From the NCBI GenBank assembly GCA_016930735.1, contig JAFGGF010000109.1, positions 1 through 42,469 on the forward strand: 42,469 nucleotides of DNA, written 5' to 3'. The notes below the pieces were generated by a model. That model was not told where the DNA came from. It saw nothing but the letters and a program-made list of their open reading frames with translations, and searched no databases. This stretch comes from Prolixibacteraceae bacterium (GTDB lineage Bacteria; Bacteroidota; Bacteroidia; Bacteroidales; Prolixibacteraceae). The stretch's first letter is position 1. Every line of letters starts with the position of its first letter. Positions 16,279-26,088 of the stretch are shown one piece after another. A program made the translations under genes and the position numbers.

Positions 16279-17094
16279 ATGAATAAATTTGGAACCCTGT
16301 TTATAGTTATTCTATTCTCTTTCAGTGTATTGGCTATTGAAAATCCCAAAGGAGGAGCCAGGTCTTTGGCAATGTCAAATGCGTTTATTTCAATTACTGA
16401 TATTTGGGGGACTTTTCATAATCAGGCCGGAATAGCTGAATTACAAAATATTTCTGTATCGGTTTATTACACTTCAAAATTTAATTTAAAGGAGTTATCG
16501 CAGATTTCAGGAACCGCTGTGCTTCCAACCAAATCAGGAAACTTTGGCTTTTGTTTTTCGCAATTTGGTACAGGGCAGTTTAAGGAAACAAAACTGGGTT
16601 TGGCTTTTTCAAAACAATTGGGAGAAAAAATATTCACAGGAATCCAGATCGACTACCTTTCGTCTCTTTTCCCAGAAAACAGCAGAGCAAGGGGCGTGCC
16701 TACGTTTGAAGGAGGATTGATTTATAAAATCAATGAAAAATGGAGATTGGGAGCCCATATTTTTAATCCGTTGCATGTAAAATTCAAATCTTTTTCAGGA
16801 GAAGAAAAAATGCCGTTTATTATTCGGGCAGGTTCATCTTTTAATATTTCAGAAACTTTCCTTTTCAGTGCAGAGATTGAAAAAGTTACGGAACTAAAGG
16901 TTCTTATAAAATCGGGAGCCGAATTTTTTGTTGCTGAAAACTTTGTACTTCGTTTTGGAGTATCAGGGGAGCCATTTGCCTACACTTCCGGGATTGGTTA
17001 TACTTTTGGGAAAATTACCACCGATATTGCATTTCATTATCACGGGAACCTTGGATTAACACCAGCCATTTCAATACAGTTTAACCTGAAATGA
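16279..17094 (+). CDS. PorV/PorQ-like outer-membrane beta-barrel protein
   Basis: A 271-residue protein with a signal peptide (MNKFGTLFIVILFSFSVLA) and the pattern of FadL/PorV-type barrels: NPKGGARSLAMSNAF near the N terminus, then FHNQAGIAEL, followed by amphipathic strands such as FGFCFSQFGTG, LGAHIFNPLHVKF and a final aromatic strand ending SIQFNLK. It is shorter than PorV (about 390). Its stop overlaps the start of the helix-hairpin-helix barrel gene (ATGA, 17091-17094), so the two are translationally coupled and probably act together at the outer membrane. Confidence 0.8.
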   Translation: MNKFGTLFIVILFSFSVLAIENPKGGARSLAMSNAFISITDIWGTFHNQAGIAELQNISVSVYYTSKFNLKELSQISGTAVLPTKSGNFGFCFSQFGTGQFKETKLGLAFSKQLGEKIFTGIQIDYLSSLFPENSRARGVPTFEGGLIYKINEKWRLGAHIFNPLHVKFKSFSGEEKMPFIIRAGSSFNISETFLFSAEIEKVTELKVLIKSGAEFFVAENFVLRFGVSGEPFAYTSGIGYTFGKITTDIAFHYHGNLGLTPAISIQFNLK

Positions 17095-19124
17095 AAAAGT
17101 ATTTTTTCCATATAATCCTCCTTTTTTTGTTCCTGATATCAATCCGTTTGCAGGCACAGGAAATCGATCCACTTTATTCTTTCGATGATATTATTGAAAC
17201 CATAATGGATGGTTTGGATGAAGAAACTGATTTTTCATCGGTTTTGGAAGACCTTGAAAATTTCTACAGGAATCCATTGCCGATAAACTCAGCAACCGAT
17301 GAAGACCTGAGAAAACTGCACCTTTTAAATGATTTTCAGATTAATCAGATTTTAACATACCGTAAAAAAACAGGTTCTGTTTTTACAATTTATGAATTAA
17401 ATTCGCTGGAAGGTTTTGACAGGGCTTTGCTGGAAAAACTTATTCCTTTTATTTCTTTTGAAATTCCTTCGGAAGAAAACCGGAACTTAAAACCAGATTT
17501 TATAAGGCAAAACCTTTTAGTCCGTTCAAACAGAGTATTACAAAAACAGGAAGGTTATAAAGAAGATGAGGAATCTAATTCTGCTTATGCAGGTTCGCAG
17601 GAAAAAATCTATTCCCGTTACCGGTTTGAACTGGGTGAAAAAATCGAAGCTGGCTTTACTGCAGAAAAAGATCCGGGCGAAGCATTTTTCGGCGGTTCGA
17701 ATAAAACTGGTTTTGACTACTATTCAGGACATATCAGTTTAAACCTGAACTCAGTTTTAAAAAATATTACAGTTGGCGATTTCTGGATTCAATCAGGCCA
17801 GGGGCTGGTTTTATGGCAGGGATTTGCCCAACGAAAATCAGATGATCCTATGCAGATTATTAAATCGGGGAATGGTTTCAGGCCTTATTCCTCAACTGAC
17901 GAAAACCGGTTTTTCAGGGGAATCGGGACCAAATTTGAATTCAACAATCTTGAAATTCAGGTCTTCACATCTATGAAAAAAAGAGATGCAAACCTGGAAT
18001 TTTCTGAAGACGCAACATATTTTACAAGCCTCCAGACATCCGGGTACCATCGAACTGAAAACGAAATTGAAGATGAAAGAAGTATAAATGAAACATCTTC
18101 CGGATTTTTGCTTTCTTTCAGGAAAAACAGGTTAAAGCTTGGAGCTACATTCCTTTACCAGAAATTTAATTATCCTCTGATCCGTGATGAACAGCCTTAT
18201 AACAGGTTTCGTCTTTCAGGTGATGTTAACTTAAATGCGGGAATAGACTACTATTTTGTTACCGGCAAATACCAGTTTTTTGGTGAAGCAGCAATATCCA
18301 AATCAGGGGGAACAGCCATTTTACAGGGATTGCAGGCACATATCCACAACCAGGCAGAATTGTCATTCCTTTTCCGGCATTTTAATAAAAACTACCATAG
18401 CCTTACAGGGAATGCATTTGCCGAAAATTCGGATATGGCAAATGAAACAGGTTTTTATGCAGGGCTTAAACTTCTTCCCGTAAAAAAAATCAGAGTGCTG
18501 ACTTATTCCGACTATTTCCGTTTCCCCTGGATCACATATACAACCATGGCTCCTTCAAATGGATTTGATTTTGCTGCGCGAATTGATTACATCTTTTCTC
18601 CAGGGCTACAGTTTTATATTCGGTATAAAAAAGAAAAAAAAGAGGTTAAAATTACAGAAGGAAACAGTTATGTGAATTCAGATTTAGTTTCTGACAAAAT
18701 AAGAGTAAATATGGATTACCGGTTATCAGAAAATTGGAAATTTAAAAGCCGTTTGGAATTTTCAAGCTATAAAAAGTATGAAAAAGAAAATGGATTTATG
18801 GTTTTTCAGGATGTAAATTATACAGCTGTAAAAATTCCATTCAGGGCACAACTGCGTTTGGCATATACCAACACTGAAAGCTTCAACACTCGTATTTATG
18901 CATACGAGAACGACTTACTTTACAATTATTCATTGCCCGCCTACTATAGCGAAAATGTAAGAGTCTACCTGAACATGAATTATGAAATCAATAAAAAATG
19001 GGAATGGTGGTTTAAGGTTTCCAACACTCATTATTTATCAGAAAACACTATCGGTTCAGGTTATAATGAGATAACCGGGAAAAATATAACAGAAGTTAAA
19101 ATACAGACAAGATTAAAATTTTAG
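17091..19124 (+). CDS. ComEA-like helix-hairpin-helix domain fused to an outer-membrane beta-barrel
   Basis: A 677-residue exported protein (signal MKKYFFHIILLFLFLISIRLQA). Residues about 55-115 are a helix-hairpin-helix pair: LPINSATDEDLRKLHLL, QINQILTYRKKTG, and YELNSLEGFDRALLEKL, as in the ComEA family. Residues about 130-677 show repeated aromatic amphipathic strands (for example HISLNLNSV, RLSGDVNLNAGIDYYF) and end in VKIQTRLKF, typical of a large outer-membrane barrel. HhH domains bind DNA backbone in ComEA; whether this domain binds DNA outside or in the periplasm is unknown. It overlaps the PorV-like gene by 4 bp. Confidence 0.82.
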   Translation: MKKYFFHIILLFLFLISIRLQAQEIDPLYSFDDIIETIMDGLDEETDFSSVLEDLENFYRNPLPINSATDEDLRKLHLLNDFQINQILTYRKKTGSVFTIYELNSLEGFDRALLEKLIPFISFEIPSEENRNLKPDFIRQNLLVRSNRVLQKQEGYKEDEESNSAYAGSQEKIYSRYRFELGEKIEAGFTAEKDPGEAFFGGSNKTGFDYYSGHISLNLNSVLKNITVGDFWIQSGQGLVLWQGFAQRKSDDPMQIIKSGNGFRPYSSTDENRFFRGIGTKFEFNNLEIQVFTSMKKRDANLEFSEDATYFTSLQTSGYHRTENEIEDERSINETSSGFLLSFRKNRLKLGATFLYQKFNYPLIRDEQPYNRFRLSGDVNLNAGIDYYFVTGKYQFFGEAAISKSGGTAILQGLQAHIHNQAELSFLFRHFNKNYHSLTGNAFAENSDMANETGFYAGLKLLPVKKIRVLTYSDYFRFPWITYTTMAPSNGFDFAARIDYIFSPGLQFYIRYKKEKKEVKITEGNSYVNSDLVSDKIRVNMDYRLSENWKFKSRLEFSSYKKYEKENGFMVFQDVNYTAVKIPFRAQLRLAYTNTESFNTRIYAYENDLLYNYSLPAYYSENVRVYLNMNYEINKKWEWWFKVSNTHYLSENTIGSGYNEITGKNITEVKIQTRLKF

Positions 19125-19168
19125 CAGTAATTTTTGTTAATTTGCCCCCGAAACCAAATAAAAACCGG

Positions 19169-20302
19169 ATGGAATTTCAAAATTTCGAAGACATCAGGCC
19201 CTACAACAACAACGAAGTTGAAGAAAAAATGAAACTGTTACTGGCCGACCCGGTTTTTGACAGAGTCCTTTTGCATATTTATCCCGATGAACAGAAAATC
19301 AGGGAAGTAAAATACCTGCTTTCAACTTTTAAAACCATTGATGATATCCAGTTCAAATTCATATACGAATTGCTGAAAATGGTTATTGCTACCACAACCG
19401 ATGGATTAACTGCTGATGGTTTGGAACACCTTGAAAAAGATAAACCCTATTTATTTATTTCAAACCACCGCGATATAATACTTGATTCTGCACTGTTGAA
19501 TTACCACATTTATAAAAATGGGATGAATACCACGCAGATAGCCATTGGCAGCAACCTGCTCATCCTCGACTGGATTATTCATGCAGTAAAACTGAACAGG
19601 ACTTTTATTATTAACAGGGATGCCACCTCGCGTGAATTACTGGCTGCTTCTCAGAAAGTTTCGGAATATATCAGGTACTCAATTACAAATGAAAATATTT
19701 CTATCTGGATTGCCCAGCGTGAAGGGAGGACAAAAGACGGCTCGGATATGACTCAGATCAGCCTGTTGAAAATGCTGAATATGAGCAATAAAAAATCGTT
19801 TATTGAAGGTTTTTCAGAACTTAATGTTGTGCCGGTTTCCATATCGTATGAGATTGAACCGTGTGGAATAGGAAAAATCAGGGAACTGATGAAAAAGGAA
19901 GTAGATACCGGCTATGTTAAAAGAAGCAAGGATGATTTAAAAAGTATGGCTCGCGGCATGTTCGGTAAAAAGGGGCATATTCATTTTTCTTTTGGCAAAC
20001 CATTAAATACCGAATTGGCAGGATATAATGAAAAAGAACGCCCTAATGAACTTTTCCAGCAACTGGCTGGCAGTATCGACGATCATATTCATAAGCAGTT
20101 TAAACTCTGGCCCAATAACTTTGTTGCATACGATTTACTGAACGATAGCAATATCTATTTTGATAAATATTCTGAAGAAAACAAAAAAACCTTTGAAAAA
20201 TTAATTACGCAGGCCCAGGCTGAAATTGAAGGTAACAAAGAAGACATACGAAATCGTTTCCTGAAAATGTATGCAAATCCCGTAATCAATGCCAATGCCT
20301 GA
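19169..20302 (+). CDS. Lysophospholipid acyltransferase-like protein
   Basis: A 377-residue cytoplasmic or membrane-peripheral protein of the glycerol-phosphate acyltransferase superfamily. Motif I is FISNHRDIILD, with His100 and Asp106 five residues apart rather than the classic four. Motif III-like REGRTKDG lies at 184-191 and VPVSISYE is the later PxSI-type segment. Upstream TTG at 19142 is open, but the ATG at 19169 is preferred since the upstream codons read through a TTAATTTG promoter-like box. The expected reaction is acyl transfer to a glycerophosphate or lysolipid. It overlaps the HAD gene by 14 bp. Confidence 0.82.
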   Translation: MEFQNFEDIRPYNNNEVEEKMKLLLADPVFDRVLLHIYPDEQKIREVKYLLSTFKTIDDIQFKFIYELLKMVIATTTDGLTADGLEHLEKDKPYLFISNHRDIILDSALLNYHIYKNGMNTTQIAIGSNLLILDWIIHAVKLNRTFIINRDATSRELLAASQKVSEYIRYSITNENISIWIAQREGRTKDGSDMTQISLLKMLNMSNKKSFIEGFSELNVVPVSISYEIEPCGIGKIRELMKKEVDTGYVKRSKDDLKSMARGMFGKKGHIHFSFGKPLNTELAGYNEKERPNELFQQLAGSIDDHIHKQFKLWPNNFVAYDLLNDSNIYFDKYSEENKKTFEKLITQAQAEIEGNKEDIRNRFLKMYANPVINANA

Positions 20303-20954
20303 AAATCAAAAAAACTTTTGTTATAAAAACATTATCTGGGATTGGAACGGAACTCTCCTGAATGACCTCGATTTATGTGTTGGCACGATCAATATTCTTT
20401 TAGCAGATAGAAAACTTCCGTTGTTAACAAACGGAAGATACAAGGAAGTTTTTTCATTTCCTGTAAAACAATATTATGAAAAAGCCGGATTTGATTTTAC
20501 CAAAGAAGATTTTGCAATTCCTGCCAGAGAATTTATTGAAAAATACAATGCTAAAGTAAACAATTGCAATTTACATTTTACGGCAAATGCGGTTCTTGAA
20601 AAATTTAGAATAAAGAAAGTCAGACAGTTTGTGCTTTCAGCTATGAAACAGGATATGCTGGAAGCTACTATCCGTTATCATAGAATTTTTGATTACTTTG
20701 AAAAAATTACCGGATTGGATGACCACTATGCTGTTTCAAAAATTGAACTGGGCATACTTCTGCTTAAAGAATCACGATTAAATAAAAATGAAACATGTAT
20801 AATTGGTGACACATTACATGACTATGAGGTTGCTGAAGAATTGGGCGTTGATTGCATTTTAATAGCCGATGGGCATCAGTCTAAAGATCGTCTGTTAACA
20901 TCCGGTGTTAAAGTCCTGAATTCGTTGGAAGAGTTGGCTCTTTATTCTGGTTAA
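20289..20954 (+). CDS. HAD-family hydrolase (phosphoglycolate phosphatase-like)
   Basis: A 221-residue HAD phosphatase. Motif I is IIWDWNGTLLND with nucleophile Asp18; the +2 residue that is normally the general acid Asp is Asn20, a variant found in a subset of HAD proteins. Motif II is VLSAMK, and the acidic motif IV is IIGDTLHDYEVAEEL. The helical cap lies between. ATGs at 20289 and 20295 are both usable; either overlaps the acyltransferase end. The small-molecule phosphate substrate is not predictable. The stop overlaps the convergent recJ stop by 4 bp. Confidence 0.87.
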   Translation: MPMPENQKNFCYKNIIWDWNGTLLNDLDLCVGTINILLADRKLPLLTNGRYKEVFSFPVKQYYEKAGFDFTKEDFAIPAREFIEKYNAKVNNCNLHFTANAVLEKFRIKKVRQFVLSAMKQDMLEATIRYHRIFDYFEKITGLDDHYAVSKIELGILLLKESRLNKNETCIIGDTLHDYEVAEELGVDCILIADGHQSKDRLLTSGVKVLNSLEELALYSG

Positions 20955-22672
20955 ATTGGTTTATGCCTTATATCGCGGATATAAAGCTGAAGTGTTTTTT
21001 TCCCCCTGAATTCGTTTTCAACAATCGAATAACAAATATCAAAAGGTAATCCGGAAGTTACGATATCGAATTTATCGGAATGATTAAAAGCAATCCCAGC
21101 GAAAACTTCTGAATTAAAATCAGGTTCAACAAGATCGAGTTTTATATGTTCATCGTTTTTGCCTACCAGCCTGCTCGAACCCGGATCAAGGACATCTTCG
21201 GAAACAAATACAGGAAGCATGTTGTGTGGCCCGAAAGGAGCAAACTGTTTTAAAACCCTGTAGAATTTGGGGTTGATTTCACTCAGCATAATTTTTGCAT
21301 CCACATCGATGGTGTGAATTTGCTGGTCTTTGGTTAAGTTATTTGTTACAATCTCTTCAAACCGTTCCGAGAAAGGAGCAATATTGTCGATTTTCATGGT
21401 TAATCCGGCGGCATACATATGCCCTCCGTATGATTCGAGCAGATCGCTGCATGACCCAATGGCTTCATACAGGTCAAAATCTTTTACAGAGCGTGCTGAA
21501 CCGGTTGCCAGACCATTCGATTCGGTTAATATTACAGTAGGCCTGTAATAATATTCCGTAAGCCTTGAAGCAACAATTCCAACCACACCCTTATGCCAGT
21601 CGCGGTTATACAAAACCGTGCTTTTCCGTTCCTGTAAAAACTCACTGTTCTGTATCATATCCAGGGCTTCCTGGGTAATATCCCTGTCAAGGGTTTTCCT
21701 GATTTCGTTATACGAATTTATTTCTTCGCCCAGATTTGATGCTTCCGACTCATTGTTAGCAACCAGTATTTCAACCGATTTTTTTCCATGCTCGATCCTT
21801 CCGGACGCATTTAAGCGCGGACCTATTTTAAAAACAATATCACTGATGGAAATCCCATCACTGTTCAGACCAGAATGCTGAATAATAGTTTTTAATCCAA
21901 TCCCCGGATTTGAATTCAGTTTCCTTAAGCCATAATAAGCCAGAACCCTGTTTTCACCCGTAACCGGAACAATATCGGAAGCTATGCTAACAACAACCAG
22001 ATCGAGAAGGTCATATAATTCAGGCAAAGGAACTTCATTTTTTTCACAATAAGCCTGTAAATATTTAAACCCGACACCACAACCCGAAAGCTCCTTGTAG
22101 GGGTAATTACAATCGGGCCTCTTCGGGTCGAGTACAGCATAAGCATCAGGAATGATATCATCCGGATTATGATGGTCACAAATAACAAAATCGAGCCCCC
22201 TGCTTTTGGCATAAGCAATTTTTTCAGCCGCTTTAATACCGCAGTCCAGTACAATTACAAGTGAAACGTTTTCTTTTATGGCATATTCAATGCTAACCGG
22301 TGAAATCCCGTAACCTTCTGAATACCTGTCAGGAATATAAAAATCAAGTTCTTTAATGCGGCTTTTCAGGAATTGGTACATCAAAGCAACCGAAGTAGTT
22401 CCATCCACATCATAATCGCCGTAGATCAGAACTTTTTCGCCATTTTGGATAGCCCTTTCCAGCCTTTCAACAGCTTTATCCATATCCTTCATCAGGAATG
22501 GGTCATGCAGGTCGCTTAACCGGGGCCGGAAAAATGCTTTGGCTTCGTTATATGTTTTAATATTTCTTTGAACCAGCAAATTGGCAATAACCATATCAAC
22601 GCTCAGAGCAGCCGAAAGATGCTTTATCTCGTTGATGTCGCCCTGTGGTTTGATATTCCAGATTCTTTCCAT
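20951..22672 (-). CDS. recJ: Single-stranded-DNA 5'-3' exonuclease RecJ
   Basis: A 573-residue DHH-family exonuclease for recombination and mismatch repair. DHH motifs are visible: YGDYDVDGTTS (Asp86, Asp88, Asp90), VLDCGIK, and CDHHNPDD (Asp166-His167-His168); the DHHA1 part has ASGRIEHGKKS and YGGHMYAAGLTM. The length matches RecJ. It starts MERIWNIKPQGD and is followed by no gene on its strand until obg-side genes far away; it converges with the HAD gene, overlapping 4 bp. Confidence 0.96.
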   Translation of the reverse strand: MERIWNIKPQGDINEIKHLSAALSVDMVIANLLVQRNIKTYNEAKAFFRPRLSDLHDPFLMKDMDKAVERLERAIQNGEKVLIYGDYDVDGTTSVALMYQFLKSRIKELDFYIPDRYSEGYGISPVSIEYAIKENVSLVIVLDCGIKAAEKIAYAKSRGLDFVICDHHNPDDIIPDAYAVLDPKRPDCNYPYKELSGCGVGFKYLQAYCEKNEVPLPELYDLLDLVVVSIASDIVPVTGENRVLAYYGLRKLNSNPGIGLKTIIQHSGLNSDGISISDIVFKIGPRLNASGRIEHGKKSVEILVANNESEASNLGEEINSYNEIRKTLDRDITQEALDMIQNSEFLQERKSTVLYNRDWHKGVVGIVASRLTEYYYRPTVILTESNGLATGSARSVKDFDLYEAIGSCSDLLESYGGHMYAAGLTMKIDNIAPFSERFEEIVTNNLTKDQQIHTIDVDAKIMLSEINPKFYRVLKQFAPFGPHNMLPVFVSEDVLDPGSSRLVGKNDEHIKLDLVEPDFNSEVFAGIAFNHSDKFDIVTSGLPFDICYSIVENEFRGKKTLQLYIRDIRHKPI

Positions 22673-22825
22673 TCGGTACCTTTGTTATTGCCTTTTACTC
22701 AAATCTGCCAAAGATACAAAATGCTGTACGATAAATAAAACAAATAAACGTTTACACACCTTATTTATAAACGGCGCGAATCGTGAATCTTTTATGTTCA
22801 AAGAGTTAACAGCTAAATAGTATTT

Positions 22826-24100
22826 TTACATAATAATGATCATACCACCGCCACCTCCATTCCGGAATCGTGGATTTACTACATTATTATATATCGATCC
22901 AAAAGTATAAGTCAATCCAAAACTGGTAAAGTAAGAATAACTTGTTTCCAGTTCCTTTTGCCTTGTAAGTATCTCTTCAGCTGTTGCACCGGCTTTTTCA
23001 AGTGAAATCTGATCGTGAATTAATGATACGCTGCCACCAAGGTTAAACGACAATCCTTTTGCAATCCTGAACTCCATATTACCTGATAAAGACAAATTAT
23101 TCAATTTCCAGTCATGTAAATAATTGCTCCATTCAACACCCATATTTATTGAACCCCACTTTTGAATAATGTTGTAAGTAACATCCATTGAATGTTCCCA
23201 TAAACTTTCTTCCATTTTATTGTATACAGTTGTATCGTTATAATTGTGGTAACGATAACCCAACTCGTATAAAAATGAAAGTTGCCTCCTGGTTGATTCA
23301 GAATATGGAAAGACATTGTATTCTATACCCGGCATAATTGAAAAAATCATTCTATGATTTCTGTAAATTGATGAACTTACTTCAGCTTCTCCTCCAACCG
23401 ACCAATGGTCATTAAGACTTTTAACAACCAAAGCTTCAAACGATTTGGAATTTGACTCGCTTTTTATAATATCATCTTCAATTTCAAATTTATCCAATCC
23501 ATAATCATAGCCTAAATCAAAAATCAATTTCCAGTCTTTTGTAATCCTGCTTGCAGAAAAGCTTCCAAATAAATTTGTTGATTTTAATGTTTTTTGTCCG
23601 TTCATAAATCCATTAATTCTTGATCTGAAGACCCAGCTATCCCATTTATCTGTGGTGACTTCTTCCTGAATTGGTTTGGTGAAGACTATATTTATGTGTT
23701 TCGATAAAGGAGTTTTCGCCACATAACGCATTAACGCCATTTTCAAAATTGAAACCTGTTTTTGCCTCCTCATATCATCAGAATCATCGGGTAAAGTGGC
23801 AACCGATACTGTATCACTCATCCCGTTAAATTCATGCTGCCCTTCCAGGAAATATGTATATACCCAGCCGCCTGAACCGGATCTTTCCTGTGTGTCGATA
23901 ATATAAATCTGGGCATCTTTTAAATCTCTCACATAATTGATAAACGGGATTTCCCTTTTTATATAATCATTGGCATCCATATATACTTTCAAAGCATCTT
24001 TCCGAAGTGAATCCGGGGTTTCAGTGTTAACCGTAAATTCCTGAGCTGAAAGTGTTAACGAGAGAAATACAATAAAAAGGACTGAACAAAGTGTTTTCAT
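22826..24100 (-). CDS. Outer-membrane beta-barrel protein, unknown function, glycine-rich C terminus
   Basis: A 424-residue exported protein (signal MKTLCSVLFIVFLSLTLSAQ). Residues about 35-150 form a soluble part containing DAQIYIIDTQERSGSGGW, and a helical stretch QKQVSILKMALMRYVAKTPLSKHINIVF is split by these landmarks: QKQVSILKM, RYVAKTPLS. From about 165 onward there are alternating amphipathic strands (WKLIFDLGYDYGLDKF, WSVGGEAEVSSSIY, GLSFNLGGSVSLIHDQ), typical of a barrel. It does not end in an aromatic residue as most barrels do, but in NGGGGGMIIIM. I do not recognise a named family. The divergent gap to lysS (24101-24375) probably holds its promoter, though no clear box is seen. Confidence 0.8.
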   Translation of the reverse strand: MKTLCSVLFIVFLSLTLSAQEFTVNTETPDSLRKDALKVYMDANDYIKREIPFINYVRDLKDAQIYIIDTQERSGSGGWVYTYFLEGQHEFNGMSDTVSVATLPDDSDDMRRQKQVSILKMALMRYVAKTPLSKHINIVFTKPIQEEVTTDKWDSWVFRSRINGFMNGQKTLKSTNLFGSFSASRITKDWKLIFDLGYDYGLDKFEIEDDIIKSESNSKSFEALVVKSLNDHWSVGGEAEVSSSIYRNHRMIFSIMPGIEYNVFPYSESTRRQLSFLYELGYRYHNYNDTTVYNKMEESLWEHSMDVTYNIIQKWGSINMGVEWSNYLHDWKLNNLSLSGNMEFRIAKGLSFNLGGSVSLIHDQISLEKAGATAEEILTRQKELETSYSYFTSFGLTYTFGSIYNNVVNPRFRNGGGGGMIIIM

Positions 24101-24195
24101 ACTGGATTTAGTTGGTTTATAGCTTTCTTATCTGGTTTTAAAAATCCGGCCTAAAATAATATTTCTTTTTTAAACCGGCGCTTTGCTCACAACAA

Positions 24196-24252
24196 ATATG
24201 CCAATTGTTTAACCATTCTTTTTATACCGATTAGCTTTAAAATGTGGCATAT
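24196..24252. promoter_or_regulatory. Inverted repeat in the divergent 22826-gene/lysS region
   Basis: ATATGCCA (24196-24203) and TGGCATAT (24245-24252) are perfect complementary arms separated by 41 bp, within the 275-bp divergent gap. The length suits a dimeric operator pair more than a hairpin. Nothing else is clear in this gap apart from the lysS promoter box. Confidence 0.3.
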
Positions 24253-24341
24253 CTTCATTTCATTCAATTTGCAATTTTTTCAGTCTATCGGCATTAACCA
24301 ATGAAATTCAAATTCAATATTATATTTTCAAAATGGTATTA

Positions 24342-24349
24342 TATCTTTG
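24342..24349 (+). promoter_or_regulatory. lysS promoter -7 box
   Basis: TATCTTTG is an exact match to the Bacteroidota TAnnTTTG -7 element, followed by GCAG, and lies 26 bp before the lysS ATG, giving a short leader. A weak TTTTC at about 24325 is at roughly the -33 position. Confidence 0.65.
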
Positions 24350-24375
24350 CAGCAAATTAAATACAGCTAAAAAAA

Positions 24376-26088
24376 ATGAATAATCCGGCTTTAAGCGAAC
24401 AGGAACAGATCAGAAGGAATTCACTTCAGAAATTACGTGAATTAGGGATTGACCCGTACCCGGCAGCTCAATATCATGTGAATATTACAGCATCTGAAAT
24501 AATTAATAATTTCAACGATGAAAAAAACAATTTTCAGGATGTTTGCCTGGCCGGCAGGATGATGAGCCGCAGGATCATGGGGAAAGCATCGTTTGCAGAG
24601 CTTCAGGACCATACCGGACGGATTCAGATTTATGTAAACCGCGACGAACTTTGTCCGGGTGAAGATAAAACAATGTACAATGATGTATTTAAAAAACACC
24701 TTGATATTGGAGACATCATTGGTGTTAAAGGTTTTGTTTTCAGGACACAGATGGGTGAAATATCCATTCATGTGAAGGAAATGACCGTGCTGAACAAATC
24801 GTTGCACCCCTTACCCATTGTAAAAGAAAAGGATGGGAAAACTTACGATGCTTTTACCGATCCTGAGCAACGTTACCGGATGCGTTATGTCGACCTGATT
24901 GTCAACCCTCAGGTAAAGGATGTTTTTGTTAAACGCACCAAAATCATCAATACCATGCGCGAAATGTTTAACGGGTATGGTTATTTCGAAGTTGAAACAC
25001 CTATCCTTCAACCCATCCCCGGAGGTGCTGCTGCCAGGCCCTTTATTACTCATCATAATTCACTCGACATCCCGCTTTACCTGCGCATTGCAAATGAGTT
25101 GTATTTAAAACGCCTGATCGTAGGAGGATTTGAAGGAGTTTACGAATTTTCCAAAGATTTCAGGAACGAAGGGATGGACCGCACTCATAATCCTGAATTT
25201 ACCGTAATGGAAATTTATGTGGCCTACAAAGATTATAAATGGATGATGAGTTTTACCGAGGAAATCTGTGAACGTGTTGCACTTGCACTTCACGGTACCA
25301 CAAAAGTGAAACTTGGCAACAACATAATCGATTATAAAACTCCCTACCCCAGGGTAACCATGTATGAAGCGATAAAAGAACATACCGGTTATGATATATC
25401 AGGGAAAACAGAAGATGAACTGCGGGAAATCAGTGACAAACTTGGAATTGAAACCGATCCGACCATGGGAAAAGGGAAACTGATTGATGAAATTTTCGGT
25501 GAAAAATGCGAGCACCATTACATACAGCCAACCTTTATTACCGATTACCCGATAGAAATGTCGCCGCTGACTAAAAAACACCGCGACAACCCGGAACTGA
25601 CCGAACGTTTTGAGTTGATGGTAAACGGGAAAGAACTGGCAAATGCCTATTCGGAATTAAACGACCCGATTGACCAGCGCGAACGCTTTCAGGAACAATT
25701 GAGGCTTTCGGAAAAAGGCGATAACGAAGCCATGTTTATCGACCAGGATTTCCTGCGTGCGCTGGAATATGGCATGCCTCCAACTTCAGGCATGGGAATG
25801 GGAATCGACCGGCTGACCATGTTTATGACCGACAGCCCCTCTATTCAGGATGTGCTCTTTTTCCCGCAAATGAAACCGGAAGTTAAAAAACCAAAGGTGG
25901 AACTGAATGAGGATGAAAAACTGATTCTTGAACTTCTGAAGGCAAACTCACCCATCGATTTAAATGAACTTAAAAACCTAACCGGGCTCAGTAATAAAAA
26001 GTGGGATAAAGCCATTAAGGGGCTGACTGGCCTGAAGCTGGCAAAGGTGGAGAAAAAGGATGAGGGATTAGTCGTGAGTATTGAGTAG
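24376..26088 (+). CDS. lysS: Lysyl-tRNA synthetase, class II
   Basis: Charges tRNA-Lys. The 570-residue protein has the OB-fold anticodon domain (VCLAGRMMSRRIMGKASF, LQDHTGRIQIYV), the YRMRYVDLI stretch before motif 1, motif 2 FRNEGMDRTHNPEFT and motif 3 GMGMGIDRLTMF. After the usual end near FFPQMKPE it carries about 65 extra residues (KPKVELNEDEKLILELL to VVSIE) that look like a small winged-helix domain; such a tail is common in this phylum and absent from E. coli LysS (about 505). The last codons, reading LVVSIE, lie in a GAGT-rich repeat that continues past the stop. Confidence 0.97.
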   Translation: MNNPALSEQEQIRRNSLQKLRELGIDPYPAAQYHVNITASEIINNFNDEKNNFQDVCLAGRMMSRRIMGKASFAELQDHTGRIQIYVNRDELCPGEDKTMYNDVFKKHLDIGDIIGVKGFVFRTQMGEISIHVKEMTVLNKSLHPLPIVKEKDGKTYDAFTDPEQRYRMRYVDLIVNPQVKDVFVKRTKIINTMREMFNGYGYFEVETPILQPIPGGAAARPFITHHNSLDIPLYLRIANELYLKRLIVGGFEGVYEFSKDFRNEGMDRTHNPEFTVMEIYVAYKDYKWMMSFTEEICERVALALHGTTKVKLGNNIIDYKTPYPRVTMYEAIKEHTGYDISGKTEDELREISDKLGIETDPTMGKGKLIDEIFGEKCEHHYIQPTFITDYPIEMSPLTKKHRDNPELTERFELMVNGKELANAYSELNDPIDQRERFQEQLRLSEKGDNEAMFIDQDFLRALEYGMPPTSGMGMGIDRLTMFMTDSPSIQDVLFFPQMKPEVKKPKVELNEDEKLILELLKANSPIDLNELKNLTGLSNKKWDKAIKGLTGLKLAKVEKKDEGLVVSIE

